Source: Opeltia flavorubescens | Lineage: Eukaryota > Ascomycota > Lecanoromycetes > Teloschistales > Teloschistaceae | Direction of reading: 5' to 3' | DNA length: 59,438 nucleotides | Assembly (NCBI GenBank): GCA_000442125.1 | Contig: KE546976.1 | Span: forward strand, 1,539,477-1,598,914 | Shown here: piece by piece, positions 42,351-56,585 of the stretch | Layout: each line of letters starts with the position of its first letter | How positions within the stretch are numbered: the first letter of the stretch is position 1 | Notes under the pieces: generated by a model | What the model saw: only the letters and a program-made list of their open reading frames with translations | Told to the model about the DNA's origin: nothing | The model's database searches: none | Position numbers and translations under genes: made by a program

Positions 42351-43484
42351 TTTCAATTATTACAAATCGTTTTTATAGATATAATTTATAAAAAATATAT
42401 TATATTATTTTAATCTTTAACCCGTGGAACTTTAATAGCGAAATAATAAAAAAAATTTATAAATACACCGATAAAAATATATAAATAATTTCGAACTTAA
42501 AAAAATATTACATTATATATACGAAATTAAATTTCCGAACCGAACCGTTAAAGAATATTCGAAATAAAGATATAATCGAAGTATATATAATATAAAATAA
42601 AAAAATAGAAGCAGTATCGCTGGTAACTATCGATAATAATAATCGCAAATAACGTAATTTAATTTAAGGTTGGGTGTGGGACTTAAAGAAAATTTCGAAC
42701 TTTTCTTTCTACGACCGCGGGATTCTTATCTTACCTATTACGCCTATTTAATCTCGGATAGAAAAATTTTTAACTAGAGAAATCTATAAAACCCTCTTAT
42801 ATAAAATATTCCGTTATTTCCTTATTATTATTTCTATTTACTAGTAAACGTTGCTAGTTTTTAATCTAATTTTCCCCTATTATCGACTTTTAACGTTCGG
42901 ATTATTAATAGTTTATATAGGATATTAATAGTATATTAACTAATTATAACCGATTTTTAAAATTAAACGCGGATTTATTATTAAATTTTTACGCTCTTAA
43001 AACCTTTTAAATCTTAAACTACTAATTAAGTTCGATTTTTAGAATTAAGCGTAAAAATCATTCTTCTTTTATTTTATATCCCTAGTATTATTCTCTTAAA
43101 ATAGAACCTTTATATTTTTTCGTTCTATATATTCGTGTCCCCTTTCTCGCCTTTTTATTTTATTTTATTTTTTTTTTTTAGAAACGCTCTAATAAGTAAA
43201 TAGAAAAGGTCCTCTATTATTTTTAATAATAAAGAGAAATATATATAACGACTTTTACAGTAATAAGCTAATTAAACGAATTTTATAATTTATTAAATAA
43301 AAGCACTAACTATATAATCCGAATCTATCGCTCGAAATTTATCTATAATAATTATAGCTATAGGCCTACCTCTTAATATAGCTATCGTATAAACTACTTC
43401 CTTTTCTATAATTATCTCTTCTACTTTTAAAAGGGAGAACTAAGATTTAATTAATATATATCCTTTTGTTTATTTATAGGGTCC

Positions 43485-43506
43485 GAACTTATTTATAAAT
43501 AAATTC
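43485..43506. repeat. Dispersed 22-bp palindrome in the RIP block
   Basis: The copy at 43485-43506 is an imperfect palindrome around TATAAATA, mismatching only by C/T and G/A. Related copies occur at 48326-48347, 49023-49044, 49619-49640, 51341-51362, 51377-51398, 51414-51435, 51451-51472, 56720-56741 and near 55070 and 57208. Where C and G remain, both arms read CTCGCC / GGCGAG, so the parental site was probably AACTCGCCTATAGGCGAGTT. Orientation cannot be assigned. Confidence 0.65.
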
Positions 43507-44399
43507 GGGCACTAATCGATCTATTTATAATTTAAATTTTACTCGCTAACGACTAATATAAGGTTACTATATAAAATCTAGCGTATTCTCTTTCCGAGAC
43601 TATCTTCCTCTATAGATATATCTAACTAGGGTCTATTTAGGTTTTTTACTAGAGCCTAGAATTAATTTAATTATAATTTATATCTTTTGTCTTTAAAAAG
43701 TAATTAATTATTATTACCTATTTTAAACGCTCGTTATAAAGCCGAATATAAATTATTATTACCCGTTATTCACCTTATTATCGAGTTTAACGTAAGATTC
43801 CGTACGATATTAAAAAGGGATAAAGCCGAGTTGAGATTATTTTTATCTACTATCTACCCTACTATTAAACTCGAGGAAGGGTTTTATATAATTTTAAAAG
43901 TAGATAAAACTAAGTTTTAATTATCTTTATTTATAGCTTATTTAATTATTAAATTTAAAAAAGAGTCTAATACGATACTAGAAATAGATTTATCCGAAGA
44001 TTATTGTATTTTATACTTTTAAACTAATTTAATAAAGTTTCGAATATTTATTATAAATCCCTCTCCCTTATTTTTATCTATAACTACTAATTTTTTTAAG
44101 CCTTAAATATCTACGCGTTCTACTATCTACTATTTATTAGTATACGAAGTTTAAAGTATAACCGTTTTCTTTATATAATCTTCTCGACTATTAATAGCTG
44201 TATAGAATCGTATTCCTCTAGCCTACTATATAGCTACTACTAGGAATAGCGAGCCTAGTATATCTAGCGGGGATAATTCGAGTAATAAATTAGAGGATAA
44301 ATAAATTTTATAATTTTCCGAGCGAATTTTATTAATAAGTTTATCGCCTTTATATCGCTAGTATAGGTTATTTTAAACTAACCCTTTCTATATTTTAAA

Positions 44400-44630
44400 A
44401 GGTAGCTTCGATAGTAATTATAACCCTAATAAAAATTTTAATAATAATTTTATTAAAGGTTTTAATAACGACTTTAACGAAAATTCTAATAACGATTCTA
44501 ATAAAGGTTCCGATAACGATTTTAATAAAAGTTCCGATAATAACTTTAATAAAAATTCCGATAATAATTTTAATAAAGGTTTTAATAATAATTTTAACGA
44601 AAGTTCTAATAATATAATAAATATAAATAC
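44400..44630 (+). repeat. 24-bp minisatellite (8-residue repeat)
   Basis: About nine units of roughly 24 bp of the type TTTTAATAAAGGTTCCGATAA...; read in the frame GGTAGCTTCGATAGT it gives GSFDSNYN, then repeats like SDNDFNKG or SNNDFNES. This suggests the decayed coding region of an acidic or Asn-rich low-complexity protein. Confidence 0.6.
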
Positions 44631-45360
44631 TGAACTTTTTTCCGCTGCCGATTACTATAGTATAAGCTTTAATATTTAGATTTTTTCCCTAATACCACCT
44701 CTATCGTATTATACCCTTAGACGTCTTTAATATTAAGCTAGTATAGTTTTAAATACCGCGGCTTAATATACGTATTTATATAGTAAGTAAGATCTTGTTA
44801 AAATTTTAGGTAGTAATTAATAGCGGTAAAAATCCTATTATCTAGTCGCCCGTAGTAGCGCGATATATTAACTAGTTATAATATAGAGTACTATAAATCT
44901 ATTTTTTAAAGATTAGAAAAAAAACCTAATTATATTATTATTTTTATATTCTACAGAAATACTCGAGCGGGGTATTATAAAGTAAAACTTCTTTAATAAT
45001 AAATAAAAAGTTTTTCTCGCTGGCTAGCTATAATTTTATAAACTCGACTTCTAAGTTTCGGAACGTAGATATTTAGAATAAATATCTGTATTAGGTATTT
45101 AGATTTAATAGAAATAGAATATTAATAGTTTTATCGCGTATATTAAAAATCTAGCTATTTATAAAACAGTCTTTAAATTTATATACTATTTATTATATAA
45201 TTAACGTATTCTAAAAAACTAAAGAGTAACTATTAATAAAATCGAACCTAACTGCTATAAATACATCCGGCTTAATTATAGTATCGGTAGCGGCGGTTAG
45301 AATTATAGTATATATATATTATTCCCTATAATACGTATACTATAGTATACCCGGAAAAAG

Positions 45361-45432
45361 AATAGAAAAAAAAAAAGAAAAAAAAACTAGGGAAAAGAAG
45401 AAAAGGGAAAAAGAAAAAAGAAAAAAAATAAT
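45361..45432. repeat. Homopurine tract
   Basis: About 70 nt of A and G only (with one CT interruption), within the RIP block. Such tracts are immune to C-to-T change on this strand. Confidence 0.7.
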
Positions 45433-48400
45433 CTTTTCGTTCTATATAATAAATAAATAATTTAAATTAACGAAATTATTATTCCGGCTTTAGAGGCTAT
45501 TTATAGTACTAAAATTTTTAGCTAATATACCGCGATATAGGATAATATATTTACTAAAGCGTATATTTATAATAAATACCGGTAAATAAAAAAACAACCT
45601 ATTAATCTAGTCTATCCTATTCTAGTCTTCCGCCTCGGGGTATTTTAATATAAAATATATATACTAGCTAACTAGCGGCTAAAGTTTCGATAACCTATTT
45701 TAATATTATACGCCTATAGTTTTAAATCGTCCGTTATTACCGATTTAATAAACCCTAATTAAATATAAATAAATTACTTTATATATCTAGATTTACTTTT
45801 TAATATCTTTTTTAAGATTATATCTCCCGAGGAAACCTATTTTAATTTTAGTTTTAACGACTCTTTTATCTATAACGGGGTTATATTACTATTTAAAGAA
45901 CTCTATTTATAAAAATAAACTAAAACTTTTAATAACCCTCGAAGTATAATATAGCGTTATAAAATCGATTTTTATCTATAAATACTAACCCGCGATACGG
46001 CTTCGATATTAATAAAATTAGTAAAAAATAATTAACTTCGTTGCTTATAAAAAATCGCGTATTTTAAAGCGTATAATATTATCTTTAATTTATTCTACTC
46101 CTTTATTAAAAATATCCTTTTTTTTATTAATTTTCTATTTAAAGCTTTTAGTTTTACCTAAATCGAAATTAACTAATAAAATACTATTAATAAACGAGGA
46201 GATAATATTTATCAAGACCTATACAATCCCGATACTCTTATATAGACTATATAAATTAAAGCTTATATTATTAAATAGTTTTTTATAATAAAAATTAGAT
46301 TTAATAAAGTCCTTTATAGTATAATAAAATAGACCGAACCTTTTAAATATTTAGATAAATCTATATTTAATAAAATAGCGAAATTTTTTAAAGTCTATTA
46401 AAAGTTCTAAATTACTTTTATCGCGTTTAAAATTCTAAACTTTTTATTTTAAAACGTTAAATATTAACGACCTCTAATAATTTTTAAAGAAACCGGTATT
46501 AACCCTTCTATTATAGCCGCCGCTACTAGTTATTAACCTTTTTAGCGCCTAAATATTTAAAATATCCTCGAGTTTATTTACGCTTAAATTAATTAATAAT
46601 TCCTCCCTTTAAAAGCCCTCGCCGCCGAGTCTAAGCTAGCTTATAGATAGAAAACTATATCTCCCGCTATATAAAAATACTTTAGCGCTATTATTTAGGT
46701 TTTTACCCGTATTTTACGTATAATATATAAAAACTAAATTTTATAGAAGTTCGAAGCCTTATAAAAGAAGAGCTAGCGATAAATAATTAAAATAGAACGC
46801 GCGGGGTTGTTTATATAGCGAGATTCCGCCCGCTTCGATATTTAAAAGACTAAATAATATAGTTTTAACTACTAGCAGATTTTACGCGATTTTAGCTTAA
46901 TATTATTATCTTAAATTTTTTATTAAAAACGTCTTTTTATTTTTAAAACCGAAGTAATCCCGGATTTAAATATAATTAATACGTTCTAATAATATTTTTA
47001 AATACGACGGAATATCGCTAGTATTATTTTATAGTAGGATAATAGACTTATTAGATTATAAGAGATAGTTTTATAAATATAAATAGTATAAAATAGATCT
47101 ACGGTATATTCGAAAGCTTGTTAGAACCTATAAAATTCCGTTATCGAATTAGTTATTTAAATATATATAAAATAGATATAAAATATTTTTAAATATTATA
47201 TTAAAAAAAATCTCCTTTTAAATAAAGCGAAGAATATTAAAAAAATATTTTATAATATATTATTCTAAAATTAAAGCGACGGCTTTAAAAATTTATCGTT
47301 TTATTTTATATCTAAAATTATTAGGTTTGAATCTTAAATTATTTATTTTTATAAATTAAAGGGTTTAAATAATAAAAGTTTTAAAACCTTTAAAATTTAG
47401 TTAGCCTCTTTATTATAGATAGATTATATATAGAGATTATTCAGTTTCGAAGATCGTATTATAAGTAACCTATATAGACCCGTATAAAAATAAGAATAGT
47501 ATCGTTTATATATACGGCTTGTATTTATTATTATCCGAAACGAGTTAACCTTAAAATACGCGTAAAAGTAGTTTAGGTATCTAATTTAATTAGCTAATCG
47601 TCGCTTTTTAATTCTTTTCTATTATAATAATAACCGAATCTATAACGAGTATAAAGCTTTAATTCCTACTAGACTAGTAGTAAAGGCTAAAGCTAGGGAT
47701 AATTAGCCCTAACTACGCTATATTAGCTAAATCGTTTTTATAGTTCCGGTAAAATTGTTCTAGCTTTTTAAATATAGGTTAAAAGGCTATAAACCTCGTT
47801 TATACCCTTTTAAATTCGTTTTCTATTTAAACGGTTGCTGTTCCTTTAAAGAGCGGTATAGAAGATTTAGTAAAAATATTAAAAAAACGTTATAAATCGC
47901 TGTAATAAAGGTATTTAACGCTTATAATATACTTATTAAAAAAATCAAGGAAGAATATACCCTCGAAGTTATTATAACTACAGTTCTTATATATAAATAA
48001 GTAAAAAGGATAATTAAATATATATATTCGATCGAATAACCTATAAAGCTAAATAAAATATAAGAATTTATAACCTTATATAATATCTATAAAGATAAGA
48101 ATAATAAAAGAAGTAATATTAGCTATAAAAAAATATTAGAGTTATTCTTCGAGTTTAAAAATTAAGTATTATAGGATTAAAAGAATCGGGTAATATATAA
48201 AAGGTCTATATAAACGGCTGTATTTATTTATAGACGACTTTAAATATTCGATAAATATATAATAACTACGCTCTACTTATTTACAGGCGACTTTAGACTT
48301 TTAATAATTATTAGATAACTATACCGAATTTATTTATAAATAAGTTCAGCGTTTTATTAAATCTATTTAGCAGTTAAAACGCTAATTTTTATTATTACGC

Positions 48401-51340
48401 GGTAAAATATTTAATAATATTTATCTCAATATTAATCTATTTAAACTAACGAAGTTATAATAATAATTTTAACTTTAATAACCTATTAATAATTATATCG
48501 AAAAATTTATTAAAAAGTAGAAATTTAACCTCCTATATAATACTACTATATTACTGCTACGCTAAAAAATAAAGGAGCTCTATCTTTTTAAACTATAACC
48601 TCTAATATAAAAATTCTACCGACTTTTCTACGATTTTAATACTATATTAGTAGATTTTAATAAAGGCGATCTTTCGAATTAAATATTAATTAGATTATTT
48701 AATCGAAAACTTTTATAATTAAAATATTTTTTATCTACCCTTTTAAATACCCCTTATTACCGTATCTTTTTATAGTATTTAGGCTTAGCGAGGTTTTATA
48801 GCCTTCTCGCCTAGTTTAGTTTTAAAATAATAGAACCCGTTAAAATCTAGATATTAATTTTTTCTAGACTACTATTAAAGAATTTATTTTCTATTAAACC
48901 CGAAATATTTAAATATTTTTATATAAACTAGTTTTAATATTATATTAACCTATTTAGATTATAAATATCGTTAAATTTATTAATAAGCGTTTAGATATTA
49001 TACTTTAATTATTTATTTTACCGAATTTATTTATAGGCGAGTTAACTTTATATATTTTTTTTTTATTATTTTTATTTTATATTATTTTACTTTATTTTAT
49101 TTTATTTTTTTATTAATAAATATTTATTAATAAAGGAAATTATATTACGCGACCTTTATTAATAATTATTAGATATATAAGCTAATATAGATATAAAACC
49201 ACTTTTATAAATTTTAAATTCCTAATTTCCTCTATATTATATTTTATACTCTTTTTTTTTTATAAATACTCGGCTTCGTTTATTACTCTATATTCTTATT
49301 TTTAATTAAACCTTATAACGCGATTTAATATTTTTAAAAATTTCGCTGTACTATACTATAATTACTTATTATTTATAGTAATATATTATTTTATCTAGAG
49401 CTTTATTCTAAAACTTAGCGTATTATTAATTAACGCTTATAATATAATAGAATAATCTATATCGATTCTAACTATTTATTATATTAACTTTATAGTTTTT
49501 ATAATAACTTTAATATTTTTAACCCCTATTATATCTCTTTATTCGTTAATTAACCCTTATTCTATAATATATTACAGTCTAAAAGATAAGTTTTAGCCGA
49601 ATTTAATTGTAAAGGAGTTAACTCGCCTATAAATAAGTTCAGCGGCTTCCTATATCTTACCTTATTTTTCCCCTTTTTTTTTTTAGTTAGCCTGCTAACG
49701 AATTCGATAAAATATCCGAATTTTTAATACTTAATTTATTTATAGGTAAATACCGTTGATTAGAGCTTTTATAGCGATTAAAAAGCGTATTAAAAAATAT
49801 AAATTGAATAAAACGCTAAAACCGACTATAAAATTAAAGAAAGTTATTATAAAAGCCGATCTTCGTTGTACTACGGATAAAAAGGCCTAAATTATCTAAA
49901 AAAACCCCCCTAAAGTATTAGCTATTAATCCCGATTAGCCTGATAATATTATATAGTTTGTTTTTTACCTCGGAATTCTAAATATTTTTAGTATCTATAG
50001 ATTTTTACGTAATTCTATTATCTAATCTATTTTCGTTAAATATTTTAAAAAGTGTATTAAAACCTTTAATAAAGCGAATAACTAAATTTTTATAAATATA
50101 TTCCCCGTGCTCGATTTTAAAGAATATATTTCCTAGTTATCTATTTTAATACTCCCGAATAATAACGTTATTAATATTTATAATCGTCGAGGATAGGTAA
50201 TTATCTACCGTATAATTTTAGATATTTTTAATATTTAACCCGATTTAGTATAGAATTATATTAATAACGAATTGGTTATTAAAATCTANGGATTTACTAT
50301 AAAAAACTAGGCCCGCGGCTACACCCTATTATAATTCGCCTAAAAAAAAAAGAAAGATATTATTACTAGAAATTCTATTCTTTTTAATATTTATTAAACT
50401 TTAACTATCCCCGTAATATTTATAACCTTTAATAATTAAAGGCTCGATTTAAAGACGCTATAAAATATATTAGATATTATAATTAAAAAAAATATACCGA
50501 TAAAATTTACTAAAGCGATATAATAGTTAAAAAATAAAAAATAATTAGACCCGCGATCTAGACTAAAAATAAACTAAAAAAAAAAGATAAAATACGCGAA
50601 TAATCTCGCGAGCTATTTAACTACTTTTAATTTAAATAAAATTCGATTCTATAATTTTATAGAATATAATTGTAAAAATAATCTACGGGCTTTAATATTA
50701 ATCTAGTAGCAGGCTGCTTTAATAGAAGCCTAGTGTAATTTTAAATATATAAAAATTATTTACCCTAAAAATCTTTTTTAAATCGTTTTATTTATAGCGG
50801 AAATATAATAAAAAGAATAAAAATAATAGCGTATTGTTAATAAATTTACGGAGATTATTACTAAAAATATTATTTAAAAAAACTTTAATAATTATTTTAA
50901 AAGAAAAAACTTTTTTAATTTACTATCTAAAGACCCGTTTATCCCCTAGTTCCTATTTAATAATTTATATAACGCGATACGCACTAGTATAAATACTTAT
51001 AATATAATATTCCTTTTATATTCGAAAGCTTATAAATTTCTAAACCTAAATTCTACTATATTAATTTTTAAATACAGCGTTTAAAAGTTCTTTTACGTAT
51101 AATAAGTCTAGTATATAATTTAAAAAACGAATACTGAACGGGCTTTTAAAAATATTATTTTAACGGACGATATAAATTTAGAAAAAACGCTATTATTATT
51201 ATTTTATATAGTATATACGGTAAAGAGTATATAGTTAAAATAAAAAAAAAGGAGTAATAATAAATAAACCCCTTAACCGCGACTATTCCTTTATTCTATT
51301 TTATTATCTGGCTAGTCTAATAGTAGATAGCTACTTTACC

Positions 51341-51475
51341 GAATTTATCTATAAACGAGTAGCTTTAATAATAGTTTTATTTATTTATAAACGAGTTCGA
51401 TAAAATACTAGTCCTATTTATTTATAAGCGAGTTTGATAGAATACCAGTCCTATTTATTTATAAACGAGTTCGGT
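51341..51475. repeat. Cluster of four palindromes at about 37-bp period
   Basis: Copies of the dispersed palindrome start at 51341, 51377, 51414 and 51451, joined by GATA(A/G)AATACTAGTC-like linkers. The regular period indicates local tandem amplification of a 37-bp unit that includes the palindrome. Confidence 0.7.
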
Positions 51476-54400
51476 AAAATAGTAATCGATTTTTTTATAA
51501 ATACTATTAATCCGATTATTATTTTTTTTAAAAATAAAATTATATTCTTCGAAATTGCTTAATATATAGGAAAAATAATATTTTAGTAATATAAACGAGG
51601 GATAAATATCTATAAATAAAATCAGTCGAAATATTTTTATAGTCGACGCTTCCGATATTATTCTCGACGATAATACTAATATAGCTAATAAAATATTTAA
51701 AAAAGAAATATTTACTATTAAAATATCGGATTAACTTTTATATTTTTCTAATTAGGTTTTTTTTAATATAATTTAATCTCGTTTTAAATCCTTTAACTCG
51801 CGCTTTAAAATCGCTAGAAAAAGAATAATTTAGTCTATTACCGACTTTTAAGCGCGTAAATACCGTAAAACGACGTTATTAATTAATAAAATCGGAAATA
51901 GATAATATTATTTAACTTTTATTATTTATAAAAGTTCGGGTAGCTAGATATAGTATAAAAAACTTCTAAAGATCTTTATTTTAATATAATACCTCCGCTT
52001 ATTTTATAGTAGCTCTAATCTATAGTTAAACCTAAATTATTATAAAATTATATTAAAAACCGATATTATAAACTTCTTTAAAAATATCCAGTAATTATTT
52101 GATACCCCGCGTATTTTAAAATAAATATATTTTATTATTTATAATACCTAGATAAACCGATCTCTAAATATAAATTTAAATCCGGATTTTTATAAATAGC
52201 GGCGTTTTAAACCGAGCGATAAAAATAATATAAAAGAAGTAGACGAGCTAGTAGAGCTAGATATAAAATATTAATTATTCTATTTAGATATTTTCGGGTG
52301 TATATAAATAGCTAAAACCCTTTTTATCGGTATTCCGTATAGTTAATATACTAATCTATTATATAATATCTATAACGAGGTATATTATTTTTAAAATATT
52401 TCGATTTAAATATATAAGTCGATTAATTAATTAAATACCCGATACTATAATTTAATAACCGCTACCTTTATATTTAATAAAAAAGCCGATTTTTAAAGCC
52501 TATTATATTTTATCTATTTAGATAACGTCGAGAAAAAAAATAAGTATCTAGATTTAAAAGAATATAAATAAGCTAAAGAAGTATTATATAATAGGAAACT
52601 ATTCGTCGTATAATTAATTAAATATTAATACTTTCTTTATTTATAAATCTTTTATAATATTGTAAAATCTTAATAAAGCGAGTAGTTGGAATTTAATATT
52701 ATAGTAGATTTATTTCTACCGCTTTTTTATATAATATATCTATAATAAATATTTATATCTATTATTAATAATATTAACGGGCGTACTATTACTATTAGCA
52801 AATCTATTTTTTATAATAAATAGATAGTTTTAAAACTTGAAAAAAAGCTGTTAAAAATATTTAAATATATATTTATCTACGCTTTTTATATTTAAAGCCT
52901 CGGCGAAAGCGTTAATAAAAAAATAAAAAAAATTAGATATAATATATTTAAATATCGCCGCTTAAATTATACAATATTCGTTTTTTTAATAAAAGAACTT
53001 ACTATAAATTTAAAAAATAGCGTTATAGACGTAAATATATAATATATAATAGATAATTATAGCGCGACTAATTTTTTTCTCGCGATTAAAATCGATATTT
53101 GATATTCTATTTTTTAAATAAATATACAATCCGTTTTTTACGGAACTCGTTTATAATCGAATTTAATAGGGTTAAAGTCCTTAAAATTTAGAACTGACTT
53201 TATTATAAACTAAAATCGATATTTATAACTATATAATATATTTATCGATTAAATTAAAAGCTATTACTATTTTCGCCTATAACCTCTACTATATTTATTA
53301 AAGGAAATTTCTAATTTATTACAAATAACCGGTTATATAATAATTAATTAAAAGTTTTTTAATAAATTTAAAGTTTTTTATTATATTAATCTGGTCGGTA
53401 TATAAATAATATAATAAAAATACTACTATAAATAGGTTTAATAACTTTAATAATAACGTTATAGGATTGGTTATTAATATATATACTTTTATAATTTTTA
53501 AGAATTTTTAATTCGGAGGGTCGGATATTATATTCCCGGATATATATACTAACGCGTAGTTTATTATCTAAGTATTAGGCCGTATATTAAAGCTCGAATA
53601 AAAGAACCGATATACCTTTTATACTATAATAATATTATATTTATACAACCAGGCGTTAAATACCCTTACAATTTAAAAAATATATCTAATTATTACTAGG
53701 TAGGCCGATATTAAAATCTTTTAGATTATAATAAATAAAATCCGCGCCTATATATTAGAGAAAGATTTTAAAAATATCCTATAAAATTTTACTAGCGAAT
53801 ATATATTAATATAGTTAAAAAACTTTTACCGCGATTTATTTAAATAGCGCTATTTTTAGTTATATTAAAAGTTAGTCCGAGATATAATAATAAAAGATTT
53901 ATTATTAAAGAAAAAAAAATTTATAAAAAATAAAAAAATTAAAAAACCCTTAGATTAATTAATTCGAGAAGAAAATTTTTATAATATCTGAATATATCGG
54001 GATATAGATTAGATTATTACTAGAAGTTTATCGTTTTTATTTATACGCTCCCCGATATTAAAATATTAAAGCTAATACTAAATAAAGTTTATTAAATATT
54101 TAATATAAAAAATAGTTTAGTTATCTATTAAAGAAGAAGATATATAATCGATATTATCGGTAACTTCTAGTTATCGAAAAATTATTAAAGGGAAAATAGG
54201 TTTATTAACTCCGCGTCGTATAGGTTTCTTAAACTAACCAGCTAATTCTAGAAAAGAAAAGGAAACGTATAAAAGAAAAGGAAGCTAAATTAAATAAACG
54301 TTCCGGTAAATACTAATAATAAAACCTAATACTTTTAGTAGAAACCGTAGCTAATATCTAATAAATAATAGTATTCGCAGCGAGAGCGAAACGCGCGAGA

Positions 54401-56404
54401 GCTAAATAAAAGAAAATAAAGAATAAAAAAAATTTAAAGGCAGCTAAAACTATTAAAAAAGTATAAATAAAAAAAAACCGCGCGGTAATTATAGTTATTA
54501 AAAAAGTTTAAAAAAGTATATTAAAACAGTAAAATTTCTAGATTAAAATATATAGCTAACTAGTTTTCTATAATCTAAAAAAAAATTAATAAAACTAATT
54601 TAAAAAAAATAAACGTTTTATTATAAATTTTATTATAAATTTATATTAATAACTTTAATAAAAAGTTTTTAAAATCGTTTTTATTTTTAGAGTTCGAAGA
54701 ATCTAACGATTTTAAAGAATCCGAAAAATTTAAAATATCTAAAAAATCTAAAATATCCGAAAAATTTAAAGAATTTAAAAAGTTCGATAATTTTAATAAA
54801 TTTTTTAAATTATTTAAACGACCTTTTTAAACGGTCTCGAATACGTATAGTTTTATTATTTATTTAAATATAAAAGAATACGAATTAACCGATATAAATA
54901 TTAAAAAGCGCCGATTAATTCTAATTATACTATTATCTACTTTTAATAAAAAGCTTAGTTTCTTTTATCCTTTTTAGTATTTATTTCTAAATATTAATAT
55001 AAACCTACCGTCTTTAAAACGCCTATATTATAATAAAAAGTACTAAAATTTAAGCCTTTTTATATTTATACTTACCTATAAATAAGTATAGTAAAAGTTT
55101 CGAGGAATAATATCGACGAAAATTTATATAATATAAATTATTTTTGTTTAATTTATTCGATAATATTATTTTATCCCTTTTATATTTATATTAACTATTT
55201 TATTTAAAAACTATTTAGTTATTATATTATTAATAAATACCTCTATATATTTAGATTAGATTTTTTCCTTTAATAATATAGCCGGTACTAATATTATTCT
55301 TTTTATACTCGCCTCTAATATAATTTTTATATAAAAAGATTACTATTATATATCTACTAAATCGCGCCTATATATTAAGACTCCCCTAATAGTATTATTC
55401 GAATAGATATTTATTTTAAATAGACTCGATATTTAAATAATTTAATAAATATTATTTATTAATTTTATTATTAGTTATTTAAAATTTTTAAAAGGCGCCG
55501 TTATATCGAATAGGCTTTTTAGAGTTTATCCCGTTTAATAAATATTATCGAATAGAGATAGAACTAATTAATACTCTATATAAAACGTTAAACTATATAA
55601 TTATACCGTATTTAATAGTATTATAAATAGATTCTGATTATATATAAATAAACTTTTTTTAAATTTTTTCTATAACTATTTTATCTAATACTTTTCCTTT
55701 TTTTACTTCGTTCGATTCTAGATAAAATTTACTACTATATAATTTAAAGGCTTTCTACCTATTTTATAATTATTTATAATTTATATTATTTTTATCTATA
55801 TATTTTATTTATATTAATATAGTTCGTCCGTTATAAAATTTTAATTACGCTATTTATAGTAGTTTAACTACTAATACTAACGGTAAATTATAAACTGCTA
55901 CTATTTATAGCCAACGTTACTATATAGTTATACGTAGCAAACGTTATTATATATAGCTATATAATATATAATACAAGCGCTATTATATTCGATTTTTATC
56001 TACTAGAAATAATTAGTCTCGAAAAATTAAAAGTTATTAATAAAGGATTACTCGTTTAATTATATCGATAACTCAATATAATTATTATCTAATATTAATA
56101 GAAAACTTTTCGTTAGTTAGTAAACTATTTAAAAATTATAGATAAAAGGTTTAAGCGATAAAAAATTAAAAAAAACTTAAATTATAAAGATCTTTTTACT
56201 ATTAAAACCTTTTAAAAAATAGTATAAACTAATATTAAAAGTAATTTAATAGAATTTTTAGAATTTATATACTTTTTTAAATAGAATTATTTTTTTTTTT
56301 AGCTACTATTTTAAATAATATACGGTAAAAATTATAAAAAATTATTTTTTTTTTCGATTAACCTTTAAATTTAATTGTTAATATTAGCGGTATTATTAAA
56401 ATAA

Positions 56405-56585
56405 TTTTTATATACCCACTAGTTTACTATACGGATATTTTCCGCGGTATTTTTATATCCGCTCGTTTACTATATAAATATCTTTTATAATTTTATTATA
56501 TCCACTAGTATATTAGGCGGCTATTTTTTATAAATTTTTTATATCCACTAGCGTATTATACGGATATTATCCGTAAATAAAATTG
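56405..56585. repeat. 46-bp tandem repeat, four units
   Basis: Units start with AT(A/C)CC(A/G)CT(A/C)GT or similar and read CCACTAGCGTATTATACGG, then ATATTATCCG, with C/T differences (near 56414, 56459, 56503 and 56547). The CGGATATTATCCG end is itself palindromic. Confidence 0.6.

Noticed and set aside
53400-54550. Possible decayed transposase or DUF3435-like recombinase in the RIP block
   Set aside because: A long frame interrupted only by TAA/TAG can be read, but TGA is absent throughout because TpG is depleted. No catalytic motif could be confirmed.
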